64,000 nucleotides of DNA, from contig CACWNW010000019.1 of the NCBI GenBank assembly GCA_902762305.1, positions 1 through 64,000 on the forward strand, read 5' to 3'. A model generated the notes under the pieces. It did no database searches and had not been told where the DNA came from. It saw only the letters and a list, made by a program, of their open reading frames with translations. This document shows positions 43,436 through 53,286 of this stretch, one piece after another (within the stretch, counting starts at the first letter, position 1; the number at the start of each line of letters is the position of its first letter). Source of the stretch: Fibrobacter succinogenes (GTDB taxonomy: Bacteria; Fibrobacterota; Fibrobacteria; Fibrobacterales; Fibrobacteraceae). The translations under genes were made by a program, and so were the position numbers.

Positions 43436-44296
43436 CTAGTGCACTATTTCCCCGAAAAAGAAAAACATATACCAGTCAAACAGTGTCTCGCCCCACAGGT
43501 ACATGAAGGGCGCCGCCACCGCAAGGAACGGCCCGAACGGGATTTGTCCCGAACCGTCGTCGCTCTTGCGCAGCCTGCCGTAGGGGACCATCACGATAAT
43601 CCCGAGCAGGGCGGCGACGATGAGCGTCTCGACTGCGCCGGTCACCCCCATCAGGGCGCCGTAACCCGCAAGGAGTTTCACGTCGCCGAACCCCATGGCA
43701 TCTTTCTTGAGGATTTTCGTCGCGGTCCAGCCCACCAGGTAGAGGCCGCCACCCGCGACAACCGCCCCGAGCAGGCTCTGGAGCGGCGTAATACCGCCGG
43801 GAACAATCGAAATCAAGAGGCCCGCGACAATCCCGCCCACCGAGATGGAATCGGGAATCAGCTTGTACTTGCAGTCCACCGCGCACACCGGGTACGCCCC
43901 GAGCAAAAGCCAGAACATCGCAAACGCCGACGCCCAAACCGCAGGTTCCATCACCGGCGCGCTAAATAGCCCCGCCGAAACCGAGCCCGCGTTCACCGCC
44001 ACGGCAGAGAACAGGGCGAGTACGCCTAGGAGCCCGCACAAGGCCTCCCCTATGGGGTAAATCACGCTGATGGGCTGGTGGCAGCAGGCGCTCTTCCCGC
44101 GGAGCCATAGCCAGCCTACGATAGGCAGGTTGTAGCGGATAGGGATATGCTTCTTGCACAGGGGGCAGTGGCTCGGCGGGTTGATGAGCGAAATTCCGCG
44201 CGGCATGCGGTACACAATCACGTTGTAGAAGCTCCCGACACACGCGCCAAGGGCAAAAAACACCAAAAGCCAGTACCAGAGGGGGATTTCTTCCAT
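43436..44296 (-). CDS. prepilin peptidase (A24 family)
   Basis: Cleaves and may N-methylate type IV prepilins and pseudopilins at the inner membrane. Features are FFALGACVGSFYNVIVYRMP, a zinc-type motif CPLCKKHIP whose second pair is reduced to ACCHQ, about eight hydrophobic segments, and the two catalytic Asp motifs VDCKYKLIPD and GFGDVKLLAG. ATG at 44296 is used; a TTG lies 4 codons upstream. 286 residues. No pilin gene is nearby. Confidence 0.92.
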   Translation of the reverse strand: MEEIPLWYWLLVFFALGACVGSFYNVIVYRMPRGISLINPPSHCPLCKKHIPIRYNLPIVGWLWLRGKSACCHQPISVIYPIGEALCGLLGVLALFSAVAVNAGSVSAGLFSAPVMEPAVWASAFAMFWLLLGAYPVCAVDCKYKLIPDSISVGGIVAGLLISIVPGGITPLQSLLGAVVAGGGLYLVGWTATKILKKDAMGFGDVKLLAGYGALMGVTGAVETLIVAALLGIIVMVPYGRLRKSDDGSGQIPFGPFLAVAAPFMYLWGETLFDWYMFFFFGEIVH

Positions 44297-44444
44297 AAAA
44301 AACCTCAAAAACGGTCCATACTACAACAAGGAATATATAAAGTGCAACTAAATATTTCGCTTTTTCCTTTTAAAAAGATAAATTTAATTTCAAAGGACGC
44401 CCCCGGAAGGCGCCCCGTTGTTACGTGTTTAAAAAGGATTCTTT

Positions 44445-47400
44445 ATGCGAATAAGAACCTCGTGTCTGATTATTTCTGGAATAGCGTGCCTCATCGCGCT
44501 GTTCGCCTGCTCCAGGGAATCGTCCATCGTGGAGAACGCCCTGCTGAGAAACAACCATTCCATCGTTTTCGCGTACACGCATCCGTTCGAAAACCCCGAG
44601 GCGTTCGCCGACTCCATCTCGACACACGATCTGCCGGCCGACTCCATCTCCGACACCATTACCGTGACCGTGGGCGACTCCATCTACTTCATGGGGTTCC
44701 TGCCGCTCTACGCCGAGAAGATCTACCGCTTCGAGTGGATTCTCGAGAAGACCGACGAAAAGACCCGCAAGAAGGTCGAAAAAGACAAGAAGGCATCCGC
44801 CGATACCGTCATCACCAGCGGCAACACGACCGTGCAGAGCTGGGCGTACGAAAAAGAAGGCATCTACTTCCCGATATTCCGTGCAGTCGACGGCAACAAC
44901 GCCATCGATACGGCAGGCATCCACCGCCGCCCGCTGTACATCCGCGTCATCGACACGCCTCCCGTACTCTACGTTCCGCGCGACACCGTCAAGGCGCGCC
45001 ACAAGAAGGCGGCTACGTTCGGCATTCTCGCACTGGACACCTGCGGTTCCATAAAGAAGGTGACCGTCGACCTGGACGCCGATGGCAAGGATACCGCCAA
45101 GGTATGGGAAACGAAGAAAATCGAGGATTCCGACAGCCTTTCCCTCACCATCCCCTACGACGAGGACTATATCGATTCCCTGGGCAACCAGACCATCTAC
45201 GTCTCTGTCATCGATGACGACGGCAACGAGACGCCCGACACCGTGTACCTGCACTTCAACCAGCTGCCCACAATCGAGATGCTGCAGCCGGTCGACAACG
45301 CATCGCTCAACAGCCAAAAGCGCCAGGCGCTCTACTACCGCGCCGAAGACAAAGACAATCCGGGTTCTCTGCGCTACTTCATCCGCATGGCGAAGAGCCC
45401 CGACGGTCGTAACCCGCCTATCTTCACCGACCCCGAAGAAAACCTCATCGCATCGAACATCATCGAGAAGAGTTTCGAAATCATCACGATAATGCCCGAT
45501 TCCACGCTCAAGAACATCACCGGCCTCGCGGGCATCCTCTACTGGGACGTGTGGGTGACCGACGGCTACGATACCGTCTACGCGAAGCACGTGAAGGAAA
45601 ACGGCAAGGAAAGGCCGTGGAAATTCTACCTCGGCAGCGGCAGCGGCCAGAGCCTCGAAGAACTCGAAGGCAACTTCTGGGGCTACGCGAAGTACCAGGG
45701 CTGGACAGGCCGCCACAACACCATCCGCATCACCGTAGAAGACTCCCTCGGCAACAGGTTCTACACGCACACCAACGAAAAGGGCATGTACGACATCAAC
45801 CTCAAGCCGGGCATCTACACCATCACGGCGACGGACACTTCCATCTACAAGTTCGCGTCGGCCACGCTCAAGAACCGCCAGATGTTCCCCGACGACACGC
45901 TGTTCCTCGACACGATGATCCTCAAGGACACGCAGAAGCCCGTCATCACCTTCGATAAGATCGATACGCTGAACACGCGCGACTTCCAGTTCAACTTCAA
46001 GCTCTACGACTTCGGTTCTCAGGTGGCCAGCGCAACGGCATGGCTCGACGGCGAAGAAGTGGAAGCCTCCTATTTCACGACCAACAGCTGGAGCAGGAAC
46101 CATACCGGGCTCCTCGATGGCGAACACGTGTTCAAGCTGGTCGTCAGGGATAGCGCGGGGCTCGTCTCCGACACCGCCAAGCAGGAATTCTTCGTACAGG
46201 CGTCGAAGATAGTGCTTACCATCGACGGCAAGACATCGAAGATGGTCAATTCTTCGCAGTCGCTCACGTTCACCGCGAAGGTCGAGAACGCCATCCCGAT
46301 GCCGGACACCCTGACCTGGGAGACGAACATCGAAGGCGCCCAAAGCTTCATTTCCGAAGTGAACCCGGTCGACAGCACGGCGACACTCACAATCGACAAG
46401 AGCAGGCTGCCTGATGTCACCAAGACGGGCACGTTCTACGAAATGCTCGCCAAGACGAAGGACAACATCGTAACGAACAAGGTGCGTTTCGGATTCTTCG
46501 ACGACGGGCCGATTGTCTACTTCGAATCGCCGACAAACGACACCACCATTTCTATCAACGACACCATCGCCTACAGCATCTTCGCCGACGGCAACAACAG
46601 CGACCCGACCGACAAGACCTTCACGCTCAGCTGGGATTGCAACGGCGGCTACCCGTGCCCGACCGGCAACAATCTGAATGGCGAAATTTTCTGGGGCGAC
46701 GCAGGCACCAAGAAATTCATCGTGACCATCGCCAACTCCGCAAACGTAAAGCGCAAGGATACGCTCCTCGTGAACGTGATTAGCGACCCGCCGACCATCC
46801 AGGTGACATCCGAATCCATCGACAACCGCCACAAAATCAATTCTTCCGTGACCCTGCGCGTGAGCGCGAGCGACAAGTTCGGCACCATCAAGAGAATCGA
46901 CTGGGGCTGCACCAACGGCTCCATGGTCTCCTTCGACAACAATACCGTATTTGACCCGCCGAAGAAGAGCATCTCGAACGAGCCCATCACCGTCCTCATG
47001 CCGGGAACCGCCACCGAAAACTACAAGTGCATCGTGAAGGCGACCGACGATGACGGCGAATCCGCTAACGACACCATATCGTTCAAGGTGCTGCAGGACC
47101 TCCCCTACATCTCCCTCAACATCGCAAGCCAGACACTCACCATCAAGGACCAGGTAAGGCTCGGCTACATAGCGATTGACACGCTGGGTGAACTTGTCGG
47201 CTACGAACTCGCCTGCGACAGCATCAAGAGCAACCTGAAGAACAACTGGACGAGCTTCGCCAACGGCACGACCCCGACAGTCACGATGCCGCCCGAAGCC
47301 TGCACTTGGTATTGCGCCATCCGCGTCACCGACGACGACAACAACACTTCGGCCGATACCGCCACGTTCACCGTACTGCAAGACCCGCCGACCGTACAGG

Positions 47401-49772
47401 TCCTCGGGAACTACACCGTCACCCCGAAGGATACCCTCAGGCTCGACGCCATCGCGAACGACCGCTACGGCCAAATCGTGCTGTACGAATGGGGCTGCGG
47501 TTCCGCGGGAGCTCAGAACATCGGCTTCACCTACTCGAACGCGAATACCCCCAACTACTCCGTGGTCATGCCCGCGACCGCGCAGAACGGGTACCGCTGC
47601 ATCATCCGCGTCACCGATGACGACGGCAACACCGCACGCGACACGACCATCATCGACATTATCCAGGCGCCGCCCACCGTCATAGTCAACACGGAATCCG
47701 TGATCGTCCGCGAAGGCTACAACATCGTGCTGAATGCGACCGCCTACGACTACCCCGACTTCCCCGGCTACATCGCCAAGCGCGAATGGAGCTGCGGAGC
47801 ACCTTCCGAAATCGACAGGAACTGGAAGACCGTCTCGCAGTTCGATACCGTATGGAAGGCACCGCCCGCCATGGCGACATTCTATTGCGTCGCCCGAGTC
47901 ACCGACGACGACGACAACACGGCGATGGACACGATGAATGTCATATTCTCGACCGAAATCCCGTCCATCCAGGTGAAGGACGAAGTCATCTACATTACCG
48001 CAGGCACCCCCTTCGAACTCAACGCCACCGTCAACAACGTATGGCAGGGAATCAGCTGGTTCTCGTGGGAATGTTTCGATTCGAAGACTAAGAAGTCGCT
48101 CGAAGAAAGCGTCCCCAAATACGACTACTACAAGAACAACTCCAGCTTCTACGACTTCCGCGACGGCGAATTCACGATGAGCGGCAAGGACATGTACTGC
48201 GTAGTCTCCGCCGAAGAGGCCAGCACGAAGGCCGTATTCAAGGATACGACCACCATCCACATCATCAGCCAGGCGCCCGTTGGCGTGATTACCGCGGCCG
48301 ACACGGTGTACATGTGGAGCGGCGACGAATCCTTCGACAACGGCGAGGCCTACTACTTCTACGACACCAGCTGGGGCGGCAAGCACTCCACGCTCGGCAC
48401 CATCGGCGACAAGAACAACCAAGACTTCTGGTGGAGCTTCAGCAACGTCGACGACAACTACTACCAGGGCAACCACGACGGATCCCTCGATACGAGCATC
48501 GCCGAATTCAACTCGGCGTTCATCCGCAGTTCGAGGGAAAGCTCCATGGAAATCTGCCTCGACTACCGCGATAGCACCTCCGCGCACCCGACGCAGGCAT
48601 TCTACTCCAGGCACCGCGCCGAAGAAGTCTGCCGCAGGGTATACTTCCGCAAGGCATGGAGGAACCTCGCCACAACCGATACCGTACTCGAGTTGACCAA
48701 GATGACGACCCCGCCGGTGCTCGCCACCGTAGGCAACAAGCCCGTCATATCGTACCTGAAGGACAGCTTGACCGTCAAGACGTCGTACCTGGACGGCTCA
48801 TGGAAATCGCTCAGCGCGACGGCGATAACGGCATCGGATTCCATCACCTCGCTCAAGACGGCGACTGATGGTACGAACCTCTTCCTCGCCGTGCTTACGC
48901 GCTCGGGCAAGCTGAACGTCTACAAGTCGGCAAGCGGGACATCGGCATGGGCACGCCTCGGCAGCGCGGCCGTCTCCGAAAACGCGACGAGCATCAGCCT
49001 CACCTGCAAGCCCGGCACGGCCGACCGACCGGCAGTCAGCTACATCCAGGCTTCGAACAAGCAGCCCAAGTTCAGCCACTGGAACGGAAGCAAATGGACC
49101 GAAGTGAGCATCCCGACCAACGGTTCCGTCAAGGTGCGCGAACTGCAAGTCGCCTTCACCACGAACGGGTCCCTGTCGGCCATCTACGTCGACACCACCA
49201 CCAGCTACAGGGCTTACTACGTGCTGTTTGACAGCGGCTTCGGCGTGAAGAAGAAGGATTCCGAAATCTCGAGCAACGTAAACGGCGTGAACCTCGCCGC
49301 CGACGGCAACACGCTCTACATGGGATTCCTGAACCGCGATACCGAAAAGTACGGCCCCTACGTGTACAAGGGCTCCGTCGGATCTTCCAGCATCACCTGG
49401 ACAAAGAGCGGGGCATTCGGCAAGTCCATCCACGAAGGTATCCTGGCCTACCATATCAGCCTCGCCGCATACGACAACAAGCTGTACGCCATCGTCGACG
49501 ACAAGGGCAAGGTATCGCTCGCGCAGAGCCACGTGTTCCAGCTGGACGGCAACGAATGGAAACTCCTCGGTGAAAACGAGCTGCCGTACTTCAAGGCCGT
49601 GTTCTACAACAGCAAGCGCTACTACCTACGCGGCGCGCTCCCGAGCATCGCTGTCGGATCGAACGGAAAAATCTACATTTCCATGCTCGCCTGGGAAAAC
49701 GCAGGCGGTAGAGGCAAAAACTTCGGCCCCATCGTAATGAAATACGTGGCCGACACATGGACGGTTCATTAA
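44445..49772 (+). CDS. giant lipoprotein with Ig-like repeats and propeller-like end
   Basis: The signal ends at lipobox LFAC. About 300 residues in, beta-rich Ig-like units begin; a carboxypeptidase-regulatory-like unit lies about 405-470 (GNFWGYAKYQG, KGMYDINLKPGIYTITATDT). Four tandem Ig-like repeats with period 95-96 residues follow (about 780-1175), each ending in (K/R)-x-T-D-D-D and each with a Cys pair (WGC...YKC, YEWGC...YRC). The last 300 residues look like a beta-propeller (PVISYLKDS, RPAVSYIQAS, LPSIAVGSNGKIYISML). Probably a surface adhesion or binding protein; it may belong to a Fibrobacter paralogous lipoprotein family. 1,775 residues. Confidence 0.75.
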   Translation: MRIRTSCLIISGIACLIALFACSRESSIVENALLRNNHSIVFAYTHPFENPEAFADSISTHDLPADSISDTITVTVGDSIYFMGFLPLYAEKIYRFEWILEKTDEKTRKKVEKDKKASADTVITSGNTTVQSWAYEKEGIYFPIFRAVDGNNAIDTAGIHRRPLYIRVIDTPPVLYVPRDTVKARHKKAATFGILALDTCGSIKKVTVDLDADGKDTAKVWETKKIEDSDSLSLTIPYDEDYIDSLGNQTIYVSVIDDDGNETPDTVYLHFNQLPTIEMLQPVDNASLNSQKRQALYYRAEDKDNPGSLRYFIRMAKSPDGRNPPIFTDPEENLIASNIIEKSFEIITIMPDSTLKNITGLAGILYWDVWVTDGYDTVYAKHVKENGKERPWKFYLGSGSGQSLEELEGNFWGYAKYQGWTGRHNTIRITVEDSLGNRFYTHTNEKGMYDINLKPGIYTITATDTSIYKFASATLKNRQMFPDDTLFLDTMILKDTQKPVITFDKIDTLNTRDFQFNFKLYDFGSQVASATAWLDGEEVEASYFTTNSWSRNHTGLLDGEHVFKLVVRDSAGLVSDTAKQEFFVQASKIVLTIDGKTSKMVNSSQSLTFTAKVENAIPMPDTLTWETNIEGAQSFISEVNPVDSTATLTIDKSRLPDVTKTGTFYEMLAKTKDNIVTNKVRFGFFDDGPIVYFESPTNDTTISINDTIAYSIFADGNNSDPTDKTFTLSWDCNGGYPCPTGNNLNGEIFWGDAGTKKFIVTIANSANVKRKDTLLVNVISDPPTIQVTSESIDNRHKINSSVTLRVSASDKFGTIKRIDWGCTNGSMVSFDNNTVFDPPKKSISNEPITVLMPGTATENYKCIVKATDDDGESANDTISFKVLQDLPYISLNIASQTLTIKDQVRLGYIAIDTLGELVGYELACDSIKSNLKNNWTSFANGTTPTVTMPPEACTWYCAIRVTDDDNNTSADTATFTVLQDPPTVQVLGNYTVTPKDTLRLDAIANDRYGQIVLYEWGCGSAGAQNIGFTYSNANTPNYSVVMPATAQNGYRCIIRVTDDDGNTARDTTIIDIIQAPPTVIVNTESVIVREGYNIVLNATAYDYPDFPGYIAKREWSCGAPSEIDRNWKTVSQFDTVWKAPPAMATFYCVARVTDDDDNTAMDTMNVIFSTEIPSIQVKDEVIYITAGTPFELNATVNNVWQGISWFSWECFDSKTKKSLEESVPKYDYYKNNSSFYDFRDGEFTMSGKDMYCVVSAEEASTKAVFKDTTTIHIISQAPVGVITAADTVYMWSGDESFDNGEAYYFYDTSWGGKHSTLGTIGDKNNQDFWWSFSNVDDNYYQGNHDGSLDTSIAEFNSAFIRSSRESSMEICLDYRDSTSAHPTQAFYSRHRAEEVCRRVYFRKAWRNLATTDTVLELTKMTTPPVLATVGNKPVISYLKDSLTVKTSYLDGSWKSLSATAITASDSITSLKTATDGTNLFLAVLTRSGKLNVYKSASGTSAWARLGSAAVSENATSISLTCKPGTADRPAVSYIQASNKQPKFSHWNGSKWTEVSIPTNGSVKVRELQVAFTTNGSLSAIYVDTTTSYRAYYVLFDSGFGVKKKDSEISSNVNGVNLAADGNTLYMGFLNRDTEKYGPYVYKGSVGSSSITWTKSGAFGKSIHEGILAYHISLAAYDNKLYAIVDDKGKVSLAQSHVFQLDGNEWKLLGENELPYFKAVFYNSKRYYLRGALPSIAVGSNGKIYISMLAWENAGGRGKNFGPIVMKYVADTWTVH

Positions 49773-50221
49773 TGAATATTGAAATTGCAGCAATTTGTGA
49801 CGCAGCGACAGCAAACGGAGTAGCCGGCAGGCTTAACATTCTCGGAGCTTTTGACAGGGTATTCCCGCCGCAGTTCCCCTTTATCATACCGCAGTGCGCA
49901 GCCGCGTTCCGCATCCGCTACCTCAGGTCGGAATCCGGGACGCACAAGCTCGCGCTTTCCATCGAGGATGTCTGCGGCCACCCGATTGTTCCCGTGATGG
50001 AATCTTCCATCCCGTTCGAACCCGTGACCACCGGACTCGATACCGCGGCGATAAACCTAGTGCTGAACATGCAGCGCCTGCAGATTGCCCGCCCCGACAA
50101 GTACATCGTGCGCCTGATCATCGACGACGAAGAAATCGCGACGCTCCCGCTGTACATTCTCGAGGACCCGCGCGCAAAGCAGGCCAACCCGCCGGCAAAC
50201 AACGGCGAGATAAGGAACTAG
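49772..50221 (+). CDS. DUF6941-type protein
   Basis: 149 residues with the pattern ICDAATANGVAGRLNILGAFDRVF, as in the DUF6941 family of unknown function. No signal peptide. The ATG overlaps the preceding stop (TAATG), so it is translated with the giant lipoprotein; another ATG 5 codons upstream is also in frame. Mainly beta strands are expected. (Motif given in parts: ICDAATANGVAG, then RLNILGAFDRVF.). Confidence 0.55.
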   Translation: MNIEIAAICDAATANGVAGRLNILGAFDRVFPPQFPFIIPQCAAAFRIRYLRSESGTHKLALSIEDVCGHPIVPVMESSIPFEPVTTGLDTAAINLVLNMQRLQIARPDKYIVRLIIDDEEIATLPLYILEDPRAKQANPPANNGEIRN

Positions 50222-50228
50222 CAGGGCC

Positions 50229-50732
50229 ATGCACCCGTACCGCATTCCTGCCGCCGTGGCACTGTCGCTCGGGCTTATCGCCTGCAGCGGCATCAACGAC
50301 AGTTGGGAAGTGAAGGGCGGAGGCTACATCAAGTACAAGATCAATGGCGGGGAGAGCCACACCATCGAGCTCGATGCGGACGACGTCGAAATCCCGTTCA
50401 TCCACAACAGCCACCATTACCTGTACCTGAAGACGCGCCCCGAGGAAAGCAGCCGCGGCGACCAGTTCTCGATCATGGTGAACAGGCCCACCCTGGGCAA
50501 TAACGCCCCCGTACAGGGGCAGTATTCCTGGGTTGTCGTCGAAAATACGGAAAGGACCCAGATTTTCGCCGACAGCAGTACCATCCACTTCGACCAGAAG
50601 GACGATTCCACCTGGACGGCGGACCTTTCCCTGCACGCGCTGGACTGCAGGAGCGGATACTGCAAGGAATCGCTCCCCCGGCTGCACATCACGGGCCGGC
50701 TACGGTACTGGATCCCAGCCGAAGACCGCTAA
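50229..50732 (+). CDS. small lipoprotein, unknown
   Basis: A signal peptide ends at LIAC; the 167-residue product is a short beta-rich domain with two Cys (CRSGYC). It begins 7 bp after the preceding gene and belongs to the same operon. No family recognised. Confidence 0.65.
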   Translation: MHPYRIPAAVALSLGLIACSGINDSWEVKGGGYIKYKINGGESHTIELDADDVEIPFIHNSHHYLYLKTRPEESSRGDQFSIMVNRPTLGNNAPVQGQYSWVVVENTERTQIFADSSTIHFDQKDDSTWTADLSLHALDCRSGYCKESLPRLHITGRLRYWIPAEDR

Positions 50733-50757
50733 CGCCCCAAAAAAACGCAGTTTCCCC

Positions 50758-50786
50758 TTGACAAAACCCGCCCAAGTTTCTACTAT
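50758..50786 (+). promoter_or_regulatory. promoter of tRNA-Val
   Basis: TTGACA (50758-50763), a 17-bp spacer, then TACTAT (50781-50786); transcription would begin a few bases before the tRNA at 50801. This is the clearest sigma-70-type promoter in the window. Confidence 0.85.
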
Positions 50787-50800
50787 TGGGCTACCTAAAT

Positions 50801-50874
50801 GGTCGATTAGCTCAGTTGGTTAGAGCGCCACCTTGACATGGTGGAGGTCACAGATTCGAGTTCTGTATCGACCA
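50801..50874 (+). tRNA. tRNA-Val (anticodon GAC)
   Basis: The full cloverleaf is present: acceptor GGTCGAT / ATCGACC, D-loop AGCTCAGTTGGTTAGAGC, anticodon stem CCACC / GGTGG around TTGACAT with GAC at 50835-50837, T-arm ATTCGAG, discriminator A. The CCA end is not encoded. A strong terminator follows. Confidence 0.96.
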
Positions 50875-50877
50875 CTG

Positions 50878-50908
50878 AAAAAGACCCTGCGATGCAGGGT
50901 CTTTTTTT
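50878..50908 (+). terminator. intrinsic terminator after tRNA-Val
   Basis: AAAAAGACCCTGC / GCAGGGTCTTTTT around GAT; the stem is perfect and a T run follows. Confidence 0.9.
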
Positions 50909-50923
50909 GCAATAAAGCCATAT

Positions 50924-50951
50924 AAAAAAGAAAACCGCTCCGAAGAGCGGT
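50924..50951 (-). terminator. intrinsic terminator after the HU gene
   Basis: On the minus strand ACCGCTC / GAGCGGT with a TTCG loop, followed by TTTCTTTTTT. Confidence 0.85.
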
Positions 50952-50976
50952 CCTCTGAATTACACAGAAGTAAAAA

Positions 50977-51291
50977 TTACTTCTTGCCCTTCTTGGCAGC
51001 GGCCTTCTTGGAAGCGACAGAAGCCTTGAGAGCAGCACCGGCCTTGAAGCCGACGGTCTTGGAGGCCTTGATCTTGATCTTTTCGCCGGTGAGCGGATTG
51101 CGACCGTCACGGGCAGCGCGTTCCTTGACAGCGAAGGTACCGAAACCGATGAGCTGAACGTTACCGTCCTTCTTGACACCGGCAGCAATGCCGTCGAGCA
51201 CTGCGTCAACAGCGCGAGCAGCAGCAGCCTTAGATTCAATACCAGCTTCCTTGTTGGCGAGGATGGCGTCGATGAGTTCTTGTTTGTTCAT
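50977..51291 (-). CDS. HU-family DNA-binding protein
   Basis: A nucleoid protein of 104 residues: MNKQELIDAILANKEAG, IGFGTFAVKERAARDGRNPL with the beta-arm tip RNPLTG, then a basic Ala/Lys tail (KASVASKKAAAKKGKK) of about 15 residues beyond the usual HU. It binds and bends DNA. AAGGAG lies 7 bp before the ATG and TATAAT at 51333-51338 (minus) is a likely -10. High expression is suggested by uniform codon choice. Confidence 0.95.
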   Translation of the reverse strand: MNKQELIDAILANKEAGIESKAAAARAVDAVLDGIAAGVKKDGNVQLIGFGTFAVKERAARDGRNPLTGEKIKIKASKTVGFKAGAALKASVASKKAAAKKGKK

Positions 51292-51332
51292 TTTTTAACT
51301 CCTTGAGTTGTTGAGATTAATTGTATGGTGAT

Positions 51333-51338
51333 ATTATA
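51333..51338 (-). promoter_or_regulatory. -10 box of the HU gene
   Basis: TATAAT with 41 bp of leader to the ATG; no good -35 match is visible. Confidence 0.6.
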
Positions 51339-51398
51339 CCTTTTTTTTTCTCATGTGGAAGATATTTTTTGAAAAAAAACGTTTCAAAGCCCATAAAA

Positions 51399-52523
51399 TC
51401 AAGCCTCGGGGGCCGGTTCGACTTTTTCTTCAGAAGCGTCTGTTCTCTCGTGGAACTTCTTCACATACACAAGACACAAGCACGTAAACGGGATTGCAAC
51501 GAGTAAACCTAAGAAGCCCAACAACTTACCCCACACAGAAAGCGAGAGCAGGATACCGACCGGAGGCAAGTCCATCGACTTTCCGACAATGCGCGGCACC
51601 AAAAAGAAATCTTCGATGACCTGCACTACCAAGTAAATGGCGCCAATGATGATGGCGACTTCCCAGAACGGAAGCCCGGTGTTGAGGGCGTAGACGACCG
51701 CCAGTAGCAGTGCAAGCGGAATCGTAGTGAGCTGCATGTACGGAATCATGTTGAGCGCGCCGGAGAAAAGTCCAAAGGCGACTCCCATAGGCAGTCCCAT
51801 CACGCCGAAGCCGATAGCATAAAGGATTCCGACAATCAGGGCGACCAGCGCCTGAGCACGGAAGTAATTGCCCATGAACTTGTCTGTCTCTTTTGCAAAC
51901 AAACTAGCATCCTTGCGCATGCGCTTGGGGAACATGCTGAGAGCGCCGGAACGCAGCTTGTGCATGTCGAGCATGATGAACACGAGGTACATGAAGATGA
52001 CGGCCGCACTGGAGAACCACACGACAACAGTCCCCGTATAAGAAAGTACGCCCCAGGCTCCGGGCAGCACCTTCGATGCGATGTTCTGGACTTCGCTCCA
52101 GAAGTCGAGCCGCTGCATGGCGCCTGCAAGTTTGTCCCAAGAAATCATCGAGCGCACGGAATCGAGCAGGTTGGCCGGCAGGATTTCGTTCAGGCGCGAC
52201 AGCCATTCCGAGTCCGTGAACAGGCGGGTTATCAATACGCCCAGCGTCTGCACTTCGCGAACAATCTGCGGAATGAAGAACTTCCCGAACCCGAACAAAA
52301 TAAGCAGCACGGCAAAGAGCACGATAATGACGGCAACGACACGGTGCTTCACCTTCTTCTGCAGCCAGTTCACAATCGGGTCGACGATGTAGGCCAAGAG
52401 GAATGCGGCGAAGAACGGGAACAGCACCCCGCGCAGGTAATACACCAAGAAAACAGAGAGCCCGATTCCGAGCCCCCAAAGTACAAACCGCATCACGCGG
52501 TCAAGATTCCAGTATCTATACAT
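51399..52523 (-). CDS. AI-2E-family transporter (PerM-like)
   Basis: 374 residues with about eight membrane helices, starting with RVMRFVLWGLGIGLSVFLVY and including FPFFAAFLLAYIVDPIVNWL, a central soluble loop (about 105-175), and the family end (VVQVIEDFFLVPRIVGKSMD and LPPVGILLSLSVWGKLLG). The family exports or exchanges small molecules or ions; the substrate is unknown here. Its start overlaps the preceding gene by 8 bp; last of a four-gene operon. Confidence 0.85.
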   Translation of the reverse strand: MYRYWNLDRVMRFVLWGLGIGLSVFLVYYLRGVLFPFFAAFLLAYIVDPIVNWLQKKVKHRVVAVIIVLFAVLLILFGFGKFFIPQIVREVQTLGVLITRLFTDSEWLSRLNEILPANLLDSVRSMISWDKLAGAMQRLDFWSEVQNIASKVLPGAWGVLSYTGTVVVWFSSAAVIFMYLVFIMLDMHKLRSGALSMFPKRMRKDASLFAKETDKFMGNYFRAQALVALIVGILYAIGFGVMGLPMGVAFGLFSGALNMIPYMQLTTIPLALLLAVVYALNTGLPFWEVAIIIGAIYLVVQVIEDFFLVPRIVGKSMDLPPVGILLSLSVWGKLLGFLGLLVAIPFTCLCLVYVKKFHERTDASEEKVEPAPEA

Positions 52524-53286
52524 GTTGTCCCTTGTTTTTCGGAGGCTCGCTCACCGTCTTCTTGAGCGTTACCGTCTCGAGAATCACGAACGTCACCACC
52601 ATTACAATCAAAATAGCATACATCACGTTCTCGAAATCGCGGTTCACGCCCCAGGCGCGCATGCTCTTGATGCTGATTTCGTCGGAAATTCCGCGCATGA
52701 TACCATCGCCGTTCGCGATTTCAAGAGCGACGCTCCTGTGCAGGTGCGTAAGGCCATCATCTTCTTCCAAACCCATAGCGGCAAGCCACCACATGGCGGT
52801 CTTGAATTCCGTCAAGGGAATCTTTACGGATTCAAACGAGCGCGATGCCGGCACGTTGTACACAACAGGACGGAACGATTCACGGACGCCTTTCTTGGTA
52901 TAAGCAGGATCGTCGGTAAGGATACGAACAGAAACAGAGGACATGCGCCTTGTCGCCAATTCGATTTCCAGCGTATCGTACGTCGAGAAATCGAAATGTT
53001 CCACAGGGCGGTTATTCACGGACTTCAGGTTGAACCCAACGCCGACCGACGGATACGCGACCCCCGATCGAACATTGACTTCCACCGAAAGCAGGGAATC
53101 CGAAATGTCCATCGACGCCGTAGAGAGGCCACCACGGGCGGCATCCGTCAGTTCGTACAGTTCGAACGGACTCGTCGGGAAGAACTCGCACGAAATCGCC
53201 CTGAACGAAACAAAACACCAGGCCCAGACAAACAACAGAACGAAAAAGACGAACCCTACGGCATATTTAATTCTTGTCTTCGTCAT
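52516..53286 (-). CDS. membrane-anchored beta-sandwich-like protein, copy 2
   Basis: 256 residues: helix at about 6-26, an extracytoplasmic domain (about 30-220) with beta pattern and the motif GLSTASMDISDSLLSVEV, then a second helix (about 222-243: VMYAILIVMVVTFVILETV). The domain resembles carbohydrate-binding jelly-rolls such as CBM11/CIA30-like folds. Paralogue of the next upstream gene, with which it overlaps by 20 bp. No enzyme residues recognised. Confidence 0.6.
   Translation of the reverse strand: MTKTRIKYAVGFVFFVLLFVWAWCFVSFRAISCEFFPTSPFELYELTDAARGGLSTASMDISDSLLSVEVNVRSGVAYPSVGVGFNLKSVNNRPVEHFDFSTYDTLEIELATRRMSSVSVRILTDDPAYTKKGVRESFRPVVYNVPASRSFESVKIPLTEFKTAMWWLAAMGLEEDDGLTHLHRSVALEIANGDGIMRGISDEISIKSMRAWGVNRDFENVMYAILIVMVVTFVILETVTLKKTVSEPPKNKGQHV

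Noticed and set aside
44421-48614. 1,397-codon open frame opposite the giant lipoprotein
   Set aside because: Antisense shadow; the plus strand has a lipobox and regular repeats.
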